The notes beneath the pieces were generated by a model that saw only the letters and a list, made by a program, of their open reading frames with translations, had not been told where the DNA came from and did no database searches. Below, piece after piece: positions 53,106-64,000 of a DNA stretch of 64,000 nucleotides. Each line of letters starts with the position of its first letter. Positions within the stretch are counted from its first letter, which is position 1. This stretch comes from Raffaelea ambrosiae. Lineage: Eukaryota; Ascomycota; Sordariomycetes; Ophiostomatales; Ophiostomataceae. The stretch covers positions 3,745,869 through 3,809,868 of the forward strand of contig PCDI01000001.1 in NCBI GenBank assembly GCA_002778195.1, written 5' to 3'. A program made the position numbers and the translations under genes.

Positions 53106-55263
53106 CTAAAGCTTTTCCCCACTATCAATCGCGTCCAGCAACACCGGCGGGAGTCTGCGTTCCGGAGAGGTCGCCTCCCATGCACTCATGATCTTCAAAA
53201 GAACGTCTTCACGGCCGGGGCGCGCAATGAAGCTCAGCCCGAACGGCCGGCCGCATGAGGCTAGGTAGCCGAGCGGCACACAGGCGGTCGGGCTACCTGC
53301 CATCGCGGCAACGGTGCAGATGGGTCCGTCGGTGGGTGCGGCAATGGCGTCGAGATGAAGCTCGTCCATGACGCGGAACAGGTTGTCCGGGCCCGCGATC
53401 TGTTTCACAGAGGCCCGAGCCTCAGCAAGCTCATCGGGTGTCGTGGTGTCTTGTTCCGAGGTGATGAAGTAGGACTGGTCCATCCCCGCCTGGTCGTCAG
53501 GATGCTTCTCGTTCCAAGCAATGATTTCAGCTAGCGTGCGGACCGGTGTTTCGACCAGCCCAGCCAAGTAGGCGTTGACACTATCGCGAAACTCGCCACC
53601 TAGCGACGGCCAACGTTCAGGTGTCAGCCACTTGGAAATTGCACGACATGGAGAGGATCACGCACAAAGAACCTTGAGAAATCCAGGCTGTCCCTTGAAA
53701 TTGAGTTTGGAGACATGTGTCACGTCGACAGGATAGTGTACAGTTCCGCCGCTCTTGCGGATCCGATCAATGGCGGCTTCGATGGTGGATTTCTGTGCAA
53801 AAAATAGTTAGAGGAGAGGACATTCGTTGTTTCCAGCCAGGGCTCCGCCTTGCGAGCTGTGGCCTCAAGCCGCCTGCTCGCCAGTTTGTCTCTTACCATC
53901 TCGTCCAAGTAGGCTTGGTCCGAGTCGCACAGGAAGTCGGGAAGCTTCCAAGTAGGTGGGTCGACAAAGCCGAGGCTGATGTCCTTCCAGTCCGTCTGGA
54001 ATTTAACGTCGAGCACCCGCGGCTCTTTGGCGGCCTGCAGAATCACTTGCGTGATGTCGGCAACATCACGGACGGTCTTGGCCATGCCACCGATGGTTTC
54101 GAATGTGGGCACGACCTGGAAAATGCCCTCGCAGTTGATGGTTTGGGGTGATATCTTCAGTGCGTACAGAGCCGAACGACTGGCAGGCGTCGTCAACGAA
54201 CCATCAGACTCGCCACCAATTGACAAGGGTGTATAGCCAGCAGCCACTGCGAGGGCCGACCCCGTGGACGACCCACCGGGATTCTAAAGAAAATGAGCGA
54301 GAGTCACAGGTTGGGCAACAGACTGCCCGTATTCTCACATACCGCGTTGGACAGTTCCTTGTCTCCGATTTTAATGTCTCCACGAACATATGCCGATTTG
54401 GCTTGGCCGCCCAGGGCCGAGAGACCGCCAACAGCATTTGCGCCTCTGTTTAGAATCGAGGTTAGCAGCATGTGGCTCCTTTGAGGGCGAGAGAGAGGGG
54501 GGGGGGGGATGGGGGGCTCGCATCTCAGTTTCCTGGGGGACGTCTGTTCTTTCTGTTGCATGGTTCTCACTTTCCAGCGCCAAATTCCTAGATGCAAGAG
54601 CAATGTTAGTCACCATCATTCTCAACGTAAGCCACCCGCAGCTCTCCTTCACACGTACTGATAGGTTGGCTTTGCCGATGATGATCAGGCCTGCATCCTG
54701 CAGCTGCATTTGTGCGTATTGAGGTCAGCGAATAGGCCCTGTATCAAGATCATCAATAGTTTGGGCCATACCTTTGTCACCAGGGTCGCTTCTTTGGCAT
54801 TTTTTGTATGCTCTAGAATCTTGGAGCCTTGCGTTGTCGAAATGCCCCAGCTGGGGTCGGTGTCGATAATATCCTGTCGATTAGACCGGTGAAAATGAGC
54901 CAAAAAAAAAAAAAAAAAAGGAGAGAGAGAGCCCACCACCCCCGATCTAAATCATACCTTGATGACGATGGGCAGACCATGTAGAGGTCCCCTGGTTGCG
55001 CCATTCTGTCTTTCCGTGTCCAGAAGCCGCGCCCGTTCCAGGAGTATCTCGCGCGGAACAATGCTGACCATGGCGTGCAGTCCCGGTCCCTGGTGGTCGA
55101 ACGCTTCAATCTGAGCTAACGACACCTCCACAAGCTGCACGCTCGTCAGTGAGCCGTTGCTGAGAAGGTCCTGGAGGTCCTGGGCGTTTGCCGCGATCAA
55201 CGAGCGCTGTGTTTTGGCCCATCCATCACCCTTGGTGGTGAAAGGAGTCAAAGGAGAATGCAT
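53106..55263 (-). CDS. Amidase (amidase signature family)
   Basis: Eight exons: 55263-54958, 54873-54772, 54703-54659, 54587-54571, 54445-54343, 54283-53897, 53792-53666, 53599-53106; 526 residues. The catalytic triad is intact: K102 (GLPIVIK), cis-serine S196 (NPGGSSTGSA) and nucleophile S220 (GGESDGSLTTPAS), with the 24-residue spacing known from FAAH. Exon 4 is only 17 nt (EFGAGK is completed by the next exon). It hydrolyses carboxamides to acid and ammonia. The family cannot be narrowed further; some relatives act in nicotinate or indole-acetamide breakdown. A 5' extension near 55430-55560 was considered but its splice phase does not fit. Confidence 0.89.
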
Positions 55264-56081
55264 GGCGTGGATGTTATCCAGAATGGGGATCTGCTCCGTT
55301 TGGGGTATGTGGAAAGTTGTTTCTGGTGGTTGTATAAGTCAAGGCACAATTGGACTTGGGTTTGTGAGGGGGGAGGAAGCGGAAAAAAGTATTGATCAAT
55401 GGAACGAAACAGCGTTGGCGACTCACGTACCAGAAGCAGATGCAGCGACGATGTTCGGTAGCCTTGTCTGCAGAGCAACAAACGAAGTCAGGGCACGAAC
55501 GAGGGAGAACGGTGATGATACGTGAAATTTGCGAGGCGGCGACGATGGAAATGGTCTGGTGGCGGGCATTGGAACACGCATTTTGAGGCTGATGTGATTG
55601 GGGGAAGGAGCGTTGGCACAGCACACGAAGCAAGGCAGAAGGCAAGGCAGACTACTAAGGGACCCCAAAACCTGGTGGGATGTTGTTTGACCCGGAAAAG
55701 TGAGGCTCAACAGACAGGATTATATTAGTCATCGGTGCAGCTTTGTGCAGTTTTGGCATCCGAGCATATGAGCAATGCCCAGAGCTGAGCAAAACGTGCA
55801 ATATTGACTAGCAAGTCGACATGATTGGCCAAGTGGCACAAAACTCCCGGCATCGGCTCCACCAGGCTGCGTACGGCCTAATTGCGGCAGCTTGTAAGTG
55901 CAGAACTGGCATCGAGACGAGTCATGTACAGGGTACTTTGGAGGACTTTGAGCTGCATCTCTGCGCCTGTTTGGCCCGTGATGCTCTGCTATGTACATTT
56001 AATATTTAAAGTGCTCGATGCAACCGCCTGCAGGTCACACACTGTGGTGCCCAACCTACTCAGCACATAATACAGCTCAAC
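55264..56081. other. Divergent intergenic region
   Basis: Between the amidase and the tail-anchored hypothetical gene. A minus-strand ORF (55423-55710) ends in a good donor, but no in-phase join to the amidase was found. Confidence 0.4.
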
Positions 56082-57547
56082 ATGGCTCGCGCATTGCCAA
56101 ACCCGTCGCTCTTCCACAAGGAGTTGTCCGACATGCTACGAGACGGGCTACCGGCAACCATTCCCGGTACTCTGCATACAGGTGGATTCGAAGGGACAAT
56201 TCATAAGGAGATGGAAATGCTCTGGATGGAAAACCGCATATCCAGAGACGACCATTCGTTGGAAGAAATGTATCGGGCTTTTCTTGCCATCATCCGCCTT
56301 TTAGGACAAGACAGACAGCAACAACAACAATCACAACAACAAGAGACTGAGCTCACAATAGAAAAGCTGGCCGACCAGTTGTCCGGCCAGCGTATAGTCC
56401 TCCCAACGAAAGAGTCCTACCAATGCATGGTGATGGCCGTGCTGGGCCTATCTACGTGTTTGTATTCCTACCACGGCTGCCAGGACCAGCGTCACCGAAT
56501 TTCGATACAACGGCTGCGGCCCAACTACCATTCCATGCATAAGGATCGGGCGGCTGATCGAACGCCGAGCAAAGTGCTCGAATCATTTTCTCTCCTGGAC
56601 GCGCAAGCCGATGGTGCTGCGGACAACACCAGCAACGACCAGCTGCTGCATCTGGCCACGCTGAATTTCTGGTGTCTCAAGACGATCGGCAATCTCAATG
56701 TTGTCTGGGTGCCACATCTCAGTAGCCATCTTTGTCTCGACAAGGATACACGCACGCTCTATTTATTCCAGCATCCCACCATGTGTGCCGTGCACTGTAT
56801 GGGGGGACTATTGGGGCGGTACTCTGAAGCGTATGTATTGATGGCAACCCATACTCATATTTGTGCACTTTCCTTCCTTCCTTGGTATTTTTTTGCACTT
56901 CTTTTCTCTCGTTATCTCTCACTGGTCCGATATTAACCGAAAACTCTGCAACTATGCTTACCATGGTGGTTTTGTCTTCTTCTTTTTTGAACAAAAGTGT
57001 TCTTCAAGGATACTATCCCTTTGACGCAAAGACCATCCACCAGGAAGTGCTTCTTTCGTTCCGTTTTCTGTTTGGTCAGATGAGACGGGCCAGGAGAGAA
57101 GGACGCCGGCGCCCACACTTTTGGGAGAGACAGGACATGCAGGACCCCGGCCCGTTGACCTCTCTGCCACCCCAAGAGCAAGCCTTCCTGTCGCGTCACA
57201 TCCTGGCCAAGTCTAGCCAGATTGACCCTGCACTCCGGGACCTGTGGCCGCCGTCTGTGGTTAGTCCCAGCACAGGACGACCAAAGGGCCAGGAGTTCTA
57301 CACCCAGTGGACCGACTTTCGTGTGTTCGGCAAGCGTCTGTACGAGCTCCAGGCGTTTGTCGAGGTCCAGCGTCCAACAAAGGTGCGGAAAATGTGGAAG
57401 GACCGGCGAGACCCGGCACGGTGGTGTACAATATGGGTGGTACTGGTGTTGGGGATTCTGAGCCTCATCTTATCGACGTTGCAGCTAGCAGTGGGCGTAG
57501 GCCAACTTGCGGTTGCCGTGAAGCCGGCGGCCGGCACCAAACCGTAG
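56082..57547 (+). CDS. Hypothetical protein with C-terminal membrane anchor
   Basis: Exons 56082-56830 and 56998-57547 (167-nt intron); 432 residues. The N-terminal part is soluble and helical with a glutamine run near residues 80-90 from CAA/CAG repeats. TRTLYLFQHPTMCAVH and the conserved-looking VVWVPHLSSHLCLD recur in many hypothetical proteins of filamentous fungi. A single hydrophobic segment (WCTIWVVLVLGILSLILSTL) near the C-terminus, followed by a short tail, suggests tail anchoring. I know of no assigned function. It is next to, and codirectional with, the CmcJ-like gene. Confidence 0.72.
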
Positions 57548-57696
57548 CAGCCATGCCCGACTACTTAAGAAGAGATACTGTCTAGGGAGGGAGAAAAAAA
57601 GATAAGGAAGCACGGTAGTTCTACGCCCTTGTGCATATTTTGTTTTGGAATTGTTTTGACTCGTTTTACAAGACCCCATTTGCCGTCGTATCCGCC

Positions 57697-58961
57697 ATGT
57701 CGTCCGCAGACGCAGACGTTCGATTCCGCTACCTCCTCAACATTCCTCTGTACAAGAAGGAGAAGCCTTTCATTTACGAGAGCAATGTGTCCTATGACGC
57801 CAAAGCCACGACCAATGTCCAGCAGGATGTGTTTCCCGTGTCCCTGGAGAACATTCGCGGGCGCGAGGCCGATTTCAACTGCGACAGGCACGGGTTCGCG
57901 TTCGTTCGCCATGCCTCTGCGATCGACTTCACCCAGAATGTTCAGGACAGCGTTGCCTACATTCTGGAGAACACAGAGATTGTGAAGAACATGTTCGGCG
58001 CGGATCGGGTCATCTGCTACGATGTTCGGGTAGGGGAAAAGCGCCTCCTTGCCGATATCCCTGCTTGGGTTGCACAACACTAATCGCGCTGCAGCGCCGC
58101 TCTGGTACACCGGACCGCAAGTCCCTCAAGGCTATCGATGAAAACACATTCATTCAGCCGAGAATACCAGCGCCCCCGGTATATGCCGTCCACATCGGTA
58201 AGTGCAAAAAAGCCCAGTGCCGCCTTCCCTTCCTACCACGCCTCCCTCGCGAGGCCCGAGATCAATAGGGCGAAAGAAGCTAATCCCCCGGCTTGGACCA
58301 TACTCGTTTTGGTGGGTTTCACCGAGCCCGGCGGCACCTTACAGACGCGGAAATTGACGAATACATCACGAGTGGGAAGTGGCGCGTCCGCGTTATCAAG
58401 TGCGTTGTGTTTTCAAGTTTACTTCCCCCCTCTCCCCCCCCCTGCCCCTGGTTTTTGCTACCCCACCCACAGCCTCGCCTCCCCTATGCCATCCCTGCTC
58501 TTCCCTGTGCTAAGTAGACAGTACATGGCGACCCATCCAGGTTATCGACGACTCCCCAATGGCACTTTGCGATCCGCACACCATTGACGAGGAGGATCTT
58601 GTCGAGACGGACCTCGTGAGCGAAGATTATGTTGGCGAGACCTACAGTTTCTTCTACAACCCGAAACACCGTTTTTACTGGCTCAAAGATCAACGACCCG
58701 ATGAATTGTGTGTTTTTGTCACTTTCGACTCTTTAGACAGCCGTCCAGGGGCCAAGATTTCAGGTGAGTTTCACTTTTTTGGGGTGCAATCTCTGTCTTC
58801 CTCGTGAAGATTGCCCTGCTGGGTTGACGTTGACGCAAATAGCGTGCCCCCACACTTCCTTTGACAACCCTTGGGCCGAGCCCTCTGCTCCACCGAGACA
58901 AAGCATTGAAGTCCGTAGCCTGGTGCTGAACTACTTGGGGGACCAAAAGGAGCTAGTGTAG
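57697..58961 (+). CDS. CmcJ/AsaB/GA4-desaturase-like oxidoreductase with a predicted GT-GG intron
   Basis: Five exons: 57697-58029, 58095-58197, 58297-58399, 58522-58763, 58843-58961; 299 residues. VRVINTWRPIQVIDDSPMAL, then DPHTIDEEDLV, YVGETYSFFYNPKHRFYWLK and ACPHTSFDNP with RQSIEVRSL are the conserved blocks of this family, related to the 7-alpha-cephem methoxylase subunit CmcJ and fungal AsaB/NvfI-type enzymes. Protein similarity demands a join from 58197 to 58297, but the bases before 58297 are GG where AG is expected; a GCTAAT branch-like site is 12 nt upstream. The other three introns are canonical. So the gene either uses a rare GT-GG junction or is damaged. Confidence 0.75.
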
Positions 58962-59863
58962 CAACAAGCAGAATTGTGCCAAGTGCGGAGTGGGAGAGAT
59001 TGTGAAGACACGGGGGCGCAGATACGCCGGCGAGTTGCAAGCAAACTAGGCATGTCCAGACGATCACAAATGCACTTTTTTCAGACTTGAATCAAATTGG
59101 TTGCTTTCTCGCTCGCCTATCGTGGGTGGTCCGTGTAAGGCATCTCTCGGAGTAGAATTCCGGCATGTACGCCACGGACGTGTCTTGGCAGAAGGGAACA
59201 TGGTACACAGTCCGGGGTGGAAGTCTTTCACGCCAGTTGAAATGGGAGAGGTCTATTGGATCGGATACGAATCACGAGCATTGCAGCATCAGCTGGACAG
59301 ACTAGAATGCGGTGGGTTTCAAAGAGATAACTAGAGCCTAGAGGTGAAATGCCGATCGAAAGGGGAAACCAACTCGTCGATTACAATCAAGCCAGACACC
59401 AGCAACGATGTCCACCCTCCTCCATGGTAGAGCCGCTTCTCTGACGCTAGATGGGTGTCATGAGACCACAAGTCGTGTCTCTCTGCATAACGTGTCGTCA
59501 ACAGGCCTCAGAAACGACCAATGACCCGTTCTTTCCCGTGCATACGCATGCATGGTGCTGCAAGCGTGAAGTTGCGTATCACGGTTCCATCATGTGTGTC
59601 TGACTCTTCCAGTGGATGATACTGAAGGCACCCGAACGTTCCATGCTCGGCAAATGTATTCTGCTCTCATTGACAGCGCCCGGCACCGGGACGACGCAGT
59701 ATAAAAAGCTGGAGGTGGAGGAGCCCAAGTCTTTCGCAAAGAAGCAAGAGTCTGAAGAAATACAACCTCCCCTCCCTCCCCCGAAAGACAGGAAAAAATA
59801 AAAATAAACATAAAAATAAAAGTGAGAGCATTCACCTTCATTCACAACAGCAAGCACGTCAAC
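58962..59863. other. Intergenic, no gene called
   Basis: ORF 59101-59334 (+, 77 codons) is protein-like but has no features. The rest is promoter of the small gene that follows. Confidence 0.4.
59700..59708 (+). promoter_or_regulatory. TATA box of the 73-residue gene
   Basis: TATAAAAAG lies 164 bp upstream of the ATG at 59864. Confidence 0.4.
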
Positions 59864-60085
59864 ATGGAGTCTCCGGCAGAGCGCTCTCGCTCGGGATCCC
59901 CCTTTGAGAACTCGCAGTGTCCTCAAACCAACCCCGAGAATGTGCCTTCCTTCAAGAAGGAGCAGCCCTGGAAGGACTTCGTCCAGCCCCGGCATGTGCG
60001 CACGACTGTGCCTACAATTGGAGATAACTACCCTGATATTCGTCTGCAAGAGCAGCGCGACGAGCACGGCGGTGCTGGTGGTTAA
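59864..60085 (+). CDS. Small hydrophilic hypothetical protein (73 aa)
   Basis: Single exon. MESPAERSRSGSPFENSQ opens a serine- and proline-rich, charged sequence with PWKDFVQPRHVRTTVP in the middle and a glycine end. It has no hydrophobic core, so it is probably disordered. A TATA box, an A at -3 and a clean stop support a real gene; an in-frame ATG at 59822 would add 14 residues. No family known. Short hydrophilic proteins of this sort are often stress- or conidiation-induced in fungi. Confidence 0.55.
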   Translation: MESPAERSRSGSPFENSQCPQTNPENVPSFKKEQPWKDFVQPRHVRTTVPTIGDNYPDIRLQEQRDEHGGAGG

Positions 60086-60503
60086 AAGTGAGTAGAGACA
60101 CGCAGGGAAGGGAGGCAAAGCAAAGCAAAAGCCAATATGGTAGAAAAGAAGCAAACAAACACGACAGTCCCTGAAGCTCACAGTTTACCAACAGGCAAAC
60201 GATGGCATGAAACGACTACAGAAAGGAAGATAGTGGCTGTATTTAAGTGTATGAACTTCTTGTTGTGATCGCAGGTTTTCAGGCATAGGGAAACGTGTTG
60301 AATATAGTCCTATACAACAACACAGTTGTGGAGATGTCTCAAATTGATAAAACCCATTCGTTATTATTTCTTTTTGCTATACTGGATTTTAAGTGACTCG
60401 TTCATGGCTATGGCTTTCGTATGACGATGCAAACTTAGAAAGAGAAAAAAACAGTGCGGAATAATTCATACAGATGGTCCAGCCATGGCGATCTTTCCCC
60501 ACA
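60086..60503. other. Convergent intergenic region
   Basis: 3' flanks of the small gene and the STAND gene. AT-richer than average. No gene seen. Confidence 0.5.
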
Positions 60504-63500
60504 TCACTGGTACGACCCTGTGATGAGGCGGTTCAATGACTGCTCGTCCTCCACGTCCACGTCTTGAAAAAGTCCAGTAGTTTTCTGGAGTTGTTCCAGA
60601 AGTTTCATAACCTCCTCCATGTTGTCATTGGCATCTTTCTGGCGACTCGCACTACGCATCCGCCGCTGGCACTTGGCCAGCATAGCCTGCGTTCTGGCCT
60701 GCTCTCCGGGGATGGACGTGTGTAGTTTTGATATTCCGAGCGATTGTTTATATATTTTCCTGGTTGTAGAAAGACACCAAGGGTTAGCCAACCAGCAGTA
60801 CGACGATAAAAAAAGAATCTAGCGAGAGAGGGGGGGAGGGGGGGGGGTCTGTTTCTTACTCTGCTTCTTCATAGTCCCCCTCGAGATACGTAGCATATGC
60901 TAGCTTGTATAGCATCATTGCTCGCGGAGGTGCTTTCTCGAGTCGGCCAGTCTGCCCTAGAAGCTCCTCTGCGCGACGAAAGGCGGCTTTCGCATTGGGC
61001 AAGTCGTTCTTTTCGATGAAGAATAATCCCAGGACAAACGTGCAGCTGAAGAGTTAGTAATGCACTGATGTACTTACTGGGGCACCTGCGCGTGTGTGCA
61101 AGAGGGGAGGGGGAGGGGGAGGGAGAGTGACAGTAAGAAAATACCACGTACTGTGCCTGCATAAACCAGCCGTCACATTGCTCAAAAAAGTCGATGGTCT
61201 CCTGGATCTGCTCACGCGTGACCGTCATCTTCTTACTGTGTATGTTGATTCTCTGGAGGTTGTGTTCAAACATCTTCACCGACTGCCTTTGGTCTTTGTC
61301 GTCGGTACCCTTCCCGCGCGCCTCCACGAGAAGTTCATGCGCCCGTGTAAATTGACGTTCGGCCTCGTCGAATTGTTGCAACGAGTTGTAGAGGATGCCG
61401 AGGTTGTTGATGGTCATGGTGATATCGTCATCACTGTAAAATGGTTGGGGGAGGCTGAGACGTATCTCGAGGGCCTCTTTAAGAGAGACCTCGGCATTGT
61501 AGAAGTCCGCAAAGGTGGTGCCGGCGGTGCCTGAAATATGCTTGAGAAAGGCATAGATGGAAGTAGTAGCATCACTGTGGCCGTCTGTCGCGCGTAGGGT
61601 CTCGCAGGCCCGGATGCCCCCCTCCAGGAGCCTCTTAAGGCTGGGATACTCGGCAATTTCAAACAGATACCTGTTTGGTGGCGTTTCAATCATATGGTCA
61701 GTAGGAACTTGATCATGTGCATCCTCAGATGTCGCGGTGCAATTTGCGCAACACAGACACACACCACACAACAGGAGAAAGAAAAAAAAAAAAGCAGGGG
61801 TGGTGGGGGGCCAGCCCTTACCAAGAACAGTAAGACGCCAAAGTCACAAATTCCTTCGGTGCCACGTAGGGAGCCACTCGCTTTGGTGGCTTGAGATAGT
61901 GATCATTGAGAGTGATGAAGTGCTGAATATACTTTGCGTATTGAGATCTAGCCTTGTCGTCGAGGCGGGATCCCGTGTATCTCTTCGGGAACATATCAAA
62001 GAGAAGCTTGGAAGCATGGTCAAAAGCCTGTATCCGTTCTTCGTCACGGAGAAACATTTGAAACTGCGTATTGTCAGTAGGAGGCGTTACAGAGAGCCAT
62101 ACGCGAAAAAAAAAAAACGACGCGAGAATTGCAGGGGGCACCGCATACTTCCACCTTGATCAGCTTGTGCAGAGACATCGCTTCCGTATCGGGATCCTTG
62201 TTGATCAAATTGCGCTCCAAGAGAGCGGTCGTCACATCTATAAATCTGCAATCAGGTTAGATCATACGAGCCTGTCAAGATAACGAGCCTTCGTGGGCAG
62301 GCAGTGTTTGGTGGCTGGCTCACTCGCTCTCATCCTGGCAGAACGGCAGAAGATGGTCACTCGCACGGGGGCCCCTGACCGACGGGTCTGTCCAGTGGTC
62401 AAACAGGGCCTGGGGGATGCTGGTATGCTCGAGCAAGCTGAGAATGGCCAGCAGGCGCGTGCCGTCAGCGCCGTGCGTCTCGGCTTTGCGCAGCGATCCA
62501 AACGGCATGATCCAGTTGGTCGCGACGGCCTTCTCGTGCGGCCGGCTGCGACGATGGAGGGCCTGTTCTGTGTGGTATTTGTGCCGGTCCTCGACATAAA
62601 AGGCGCTGAATTTGCGCACGCTCTGTCGCCGGATCCGGGCCTCGTGGGCCAGCTGCTTGAGGGCCAGGGGAAGGCCGCCGACCTCGTCGTTGATGTGGCG
62701 CGCGGCCTCGAAATCAGCGTCCTCCTCCATTCTGACCTCGGTTACCGAGGCGCGTGCCGAGGCGCGTGCCGAGTCGCCAGGGGCCGAAACGGCGGCACTG
62801 CTGTTGTTGTTGTTCGATGGCCCTCGGATGTGTGCATTTAAGTCTTTCGCAAACTTGAGAAAGGTTTGCGCGCCCTCGGTAGACGAGAAGAGTTGCAGAT
62901 GAAGAGTTGATTCGCAGAGGTCGCCAACGAGCTCGGATCGTGTGGTGACCAGTATGGAACCGTTTTGGCCACAGTTGGGCCAATACCGGCCGTCGAATTT
63001 GTCGTCATCCGCCTCGTCAAAGATGAGCAACCATTTCTGGCTGGTCTTCTCCAGCCACTCAATCACCTTGCCGCGGTTCTCCAGGTCCTGCTGGTCGTGC
63101 CCATCGTTGTCGGCTCCTGGCAGCTGCAGCAGCTTCGCCACCCTGGTAAAGTCCTGGTTCATCGACATGATTTTGTCGCTGCGCAAGAAGAAGATGTAGG
63201 GATACACCGAACGCAGCTTGTGTGCGACATGGAGTGCTAAGCTAGTCTTGCCCACCCCACCGATGCCCTGTACACATGTGGTGTAGTGTGTTGCCAGTGC
63301 CTTCTCAAGCTGCTTGCTTTCCTCGACGCGAAAGTAAAACAATTTGTCTTCCGCGGGCAGCATGTGCACTGTCGTGGGAGCTGTTGTGAATGGCATCTGA
63401 GATGATGAGACAGCTGGGCTGGTTTCCCAGGTCCGCATGGATGATGCTCTTGTCGACAACGAGGAAAACTCTGCGAATAACGAGGTCATCTGAGAAACTT

Positions 63501-64000
63501 GCTGGATGGACCTCGTGCAGCCGTCATGAGCCTCCTGGATTTCCTTCCAGGCTTCCGTATCTCGGCTTTCTTTTGTGGTGTTGGTAAGTATGATGAACGG
63601 GAGGACGAATAACGAACGAGATGAGGAAATATCGAGAAAAAAAACATGGAGAAACATATGGTAGGACAAAACTTACCAATGGTCTTCTTCTCCAGCGTGC
63701 ACACCACCACGCAAAGGAACGTACAGACAGCTTCGTAAACCTCAACTAGCTTGGGAAACGTGTCCTCGATCAATGCTCTTGCGAACGTCTGGCGCACACC
63801 GCTTGCCTCAACGCTGCATTGCCGCAACATATCCAGGACTTCTCTGAACATGTTCACGTCGATGCACTCTGTGGAAGCCAGACGGATTGATTCAAGCAGC
63901 AAGCCGCACAGCCCAAGCCCAGCTAGATTTTGTCCCCGTTGAACTCGGCGGTGCAGATCCATCAGGGTGTCGCTTAGAGTGAGGAGGCCATCGAAATCGG
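60504..64000 (-). CDS. STAND receptor: NB-ARC ATPase with TPR-type repeats (5' end outside window)
   Basis: Visible exons: 64000-63677 (open), 63569-62324, 62245-62149, 62063-61822, 61670-61152, 61045-60860, 60759-60504; 955 residues seen. The N-terminal helical part (FREVLDMLRQCSVE, AVCTFLCVVV) resembles the domain found in front of fungal NLR-like proteins. GIGGVGKTSLALH is Walker A, KWLLIFDEADDD Walker B, SILVTTRSELV the sensor region and GLPLALKQLA the NB-ARC GLPL motif. The C-terminal third is tetratricopeptide-like: ITMTINNLGILYNSLQQFDE, AKAAFRRAEELL, YKLAYATYLEGDYEEA. Such proteins act as intracellular sensors in non-self recognition or as ATP-dependent scaffolds. The ligand is unknown. 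Confidence 0.87.

Noticed and set aside
55423..55710. Possible 5' exon of the amidase with a hydrophobic stretch and a GTACGT donor
   Set aside because: It ends in phase 1, and the AG sites I examined before the amidase start are not in a matching phase without a stop codon. A start at 55263 is simpler.
61060..61151. 8-nt microexon in the STAND gene between two introns
   Set aside because: It would shift the reading frame of the TPR region; a single intron from 61046 to 61151 keeps it.

Overview
The window is nuclear DNA of a filamentous ascomycete (Pezizomycotina, probably Sordariomycetes; I cannot name a species). The evidence is split genes with 45-170 nt GT-AG introns and CTRAC-type branch sites, GC-rich codon use, Zn2Cys6 regulators, siderophore, hexose and allantoate-type transporters, and one AT-rich block with the look of repeat-induced point mutation (RIP). 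I rebuilt 27 gene models by hand. Exon phases were checked arithmetically for all multi-exon models except the open-ended ones. No tRNA, rRNA or CRISPR array was recognised. Two assembly gaps are present: one N at 4217 and 140 N at 49496-49635.

Layout. 0-4.2 kb: end of a kinase-like gene, a truncated gene tail joined to the RIP-like block, a small cysteine-rich gene fragment, and a 37-bp minisatellite. 4.3-10.4 kb: siderophore transporter, secreted histidine acid phosphatase, and a saccharopine-dehydrogenase-like protein. 10.6-11.1 kb: a 557-bp TA-flanked inverted-repeat element just upstream of a C2HC + Zn2Cys6 regulator. 12.7-15.9 kb: short-chain dehydrogenase and xylose reductase. 16.5-26.3 kb: APC permease, DUF3445 (HODM-like) protein, Zn2Cys6 regulator, copper amine oxidase. 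27.5-35.5 kb: FAR1-like protein, DHA2 drug transporter, sugar transporter, P-loop kinase. 35.7-43.5 kb: Gal4-type regulator, cytochrome P450, second APC permease. 43.8-64 kb: BTB protein, Dal5-type transporter, HpcH/HpaI aldolase (cut by the gap), isochorismatase-type hydrolase, beta-lactamase-like hydrolase, amidase, tail-anchored hypothetical protein, CmcJ/AsaB-like oxidoreductase, a 73-residue protein and a STAND NB-ARC/TPR receptor running off the right edge.

How genes may work together. The most coherent set is 16.5-26.3 kb. A permease, a predicted heme-dependent oxidative N-demethylase relative, a copper amine oxidase and an intervening zinc-cluster regulator could form a route from N-alkylated amines to primary amine to aldehyde plus ammonia. 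A second set at 45.6-55.3 kb pairs an allantoate-type permease with an aldolase across a divergent promoter carrying four GATAA cores, next to three unrelated hydrolase families. This suggests a nitrogenous-compound catabolic locus. Both are inferences from gene content and order. Other points of interest are a predicted GT-GG splice junction in the CmcJ-like gene, a probable C-terminal extension of xylose reductase, and very small exons of 17, 21 and 30 nt.
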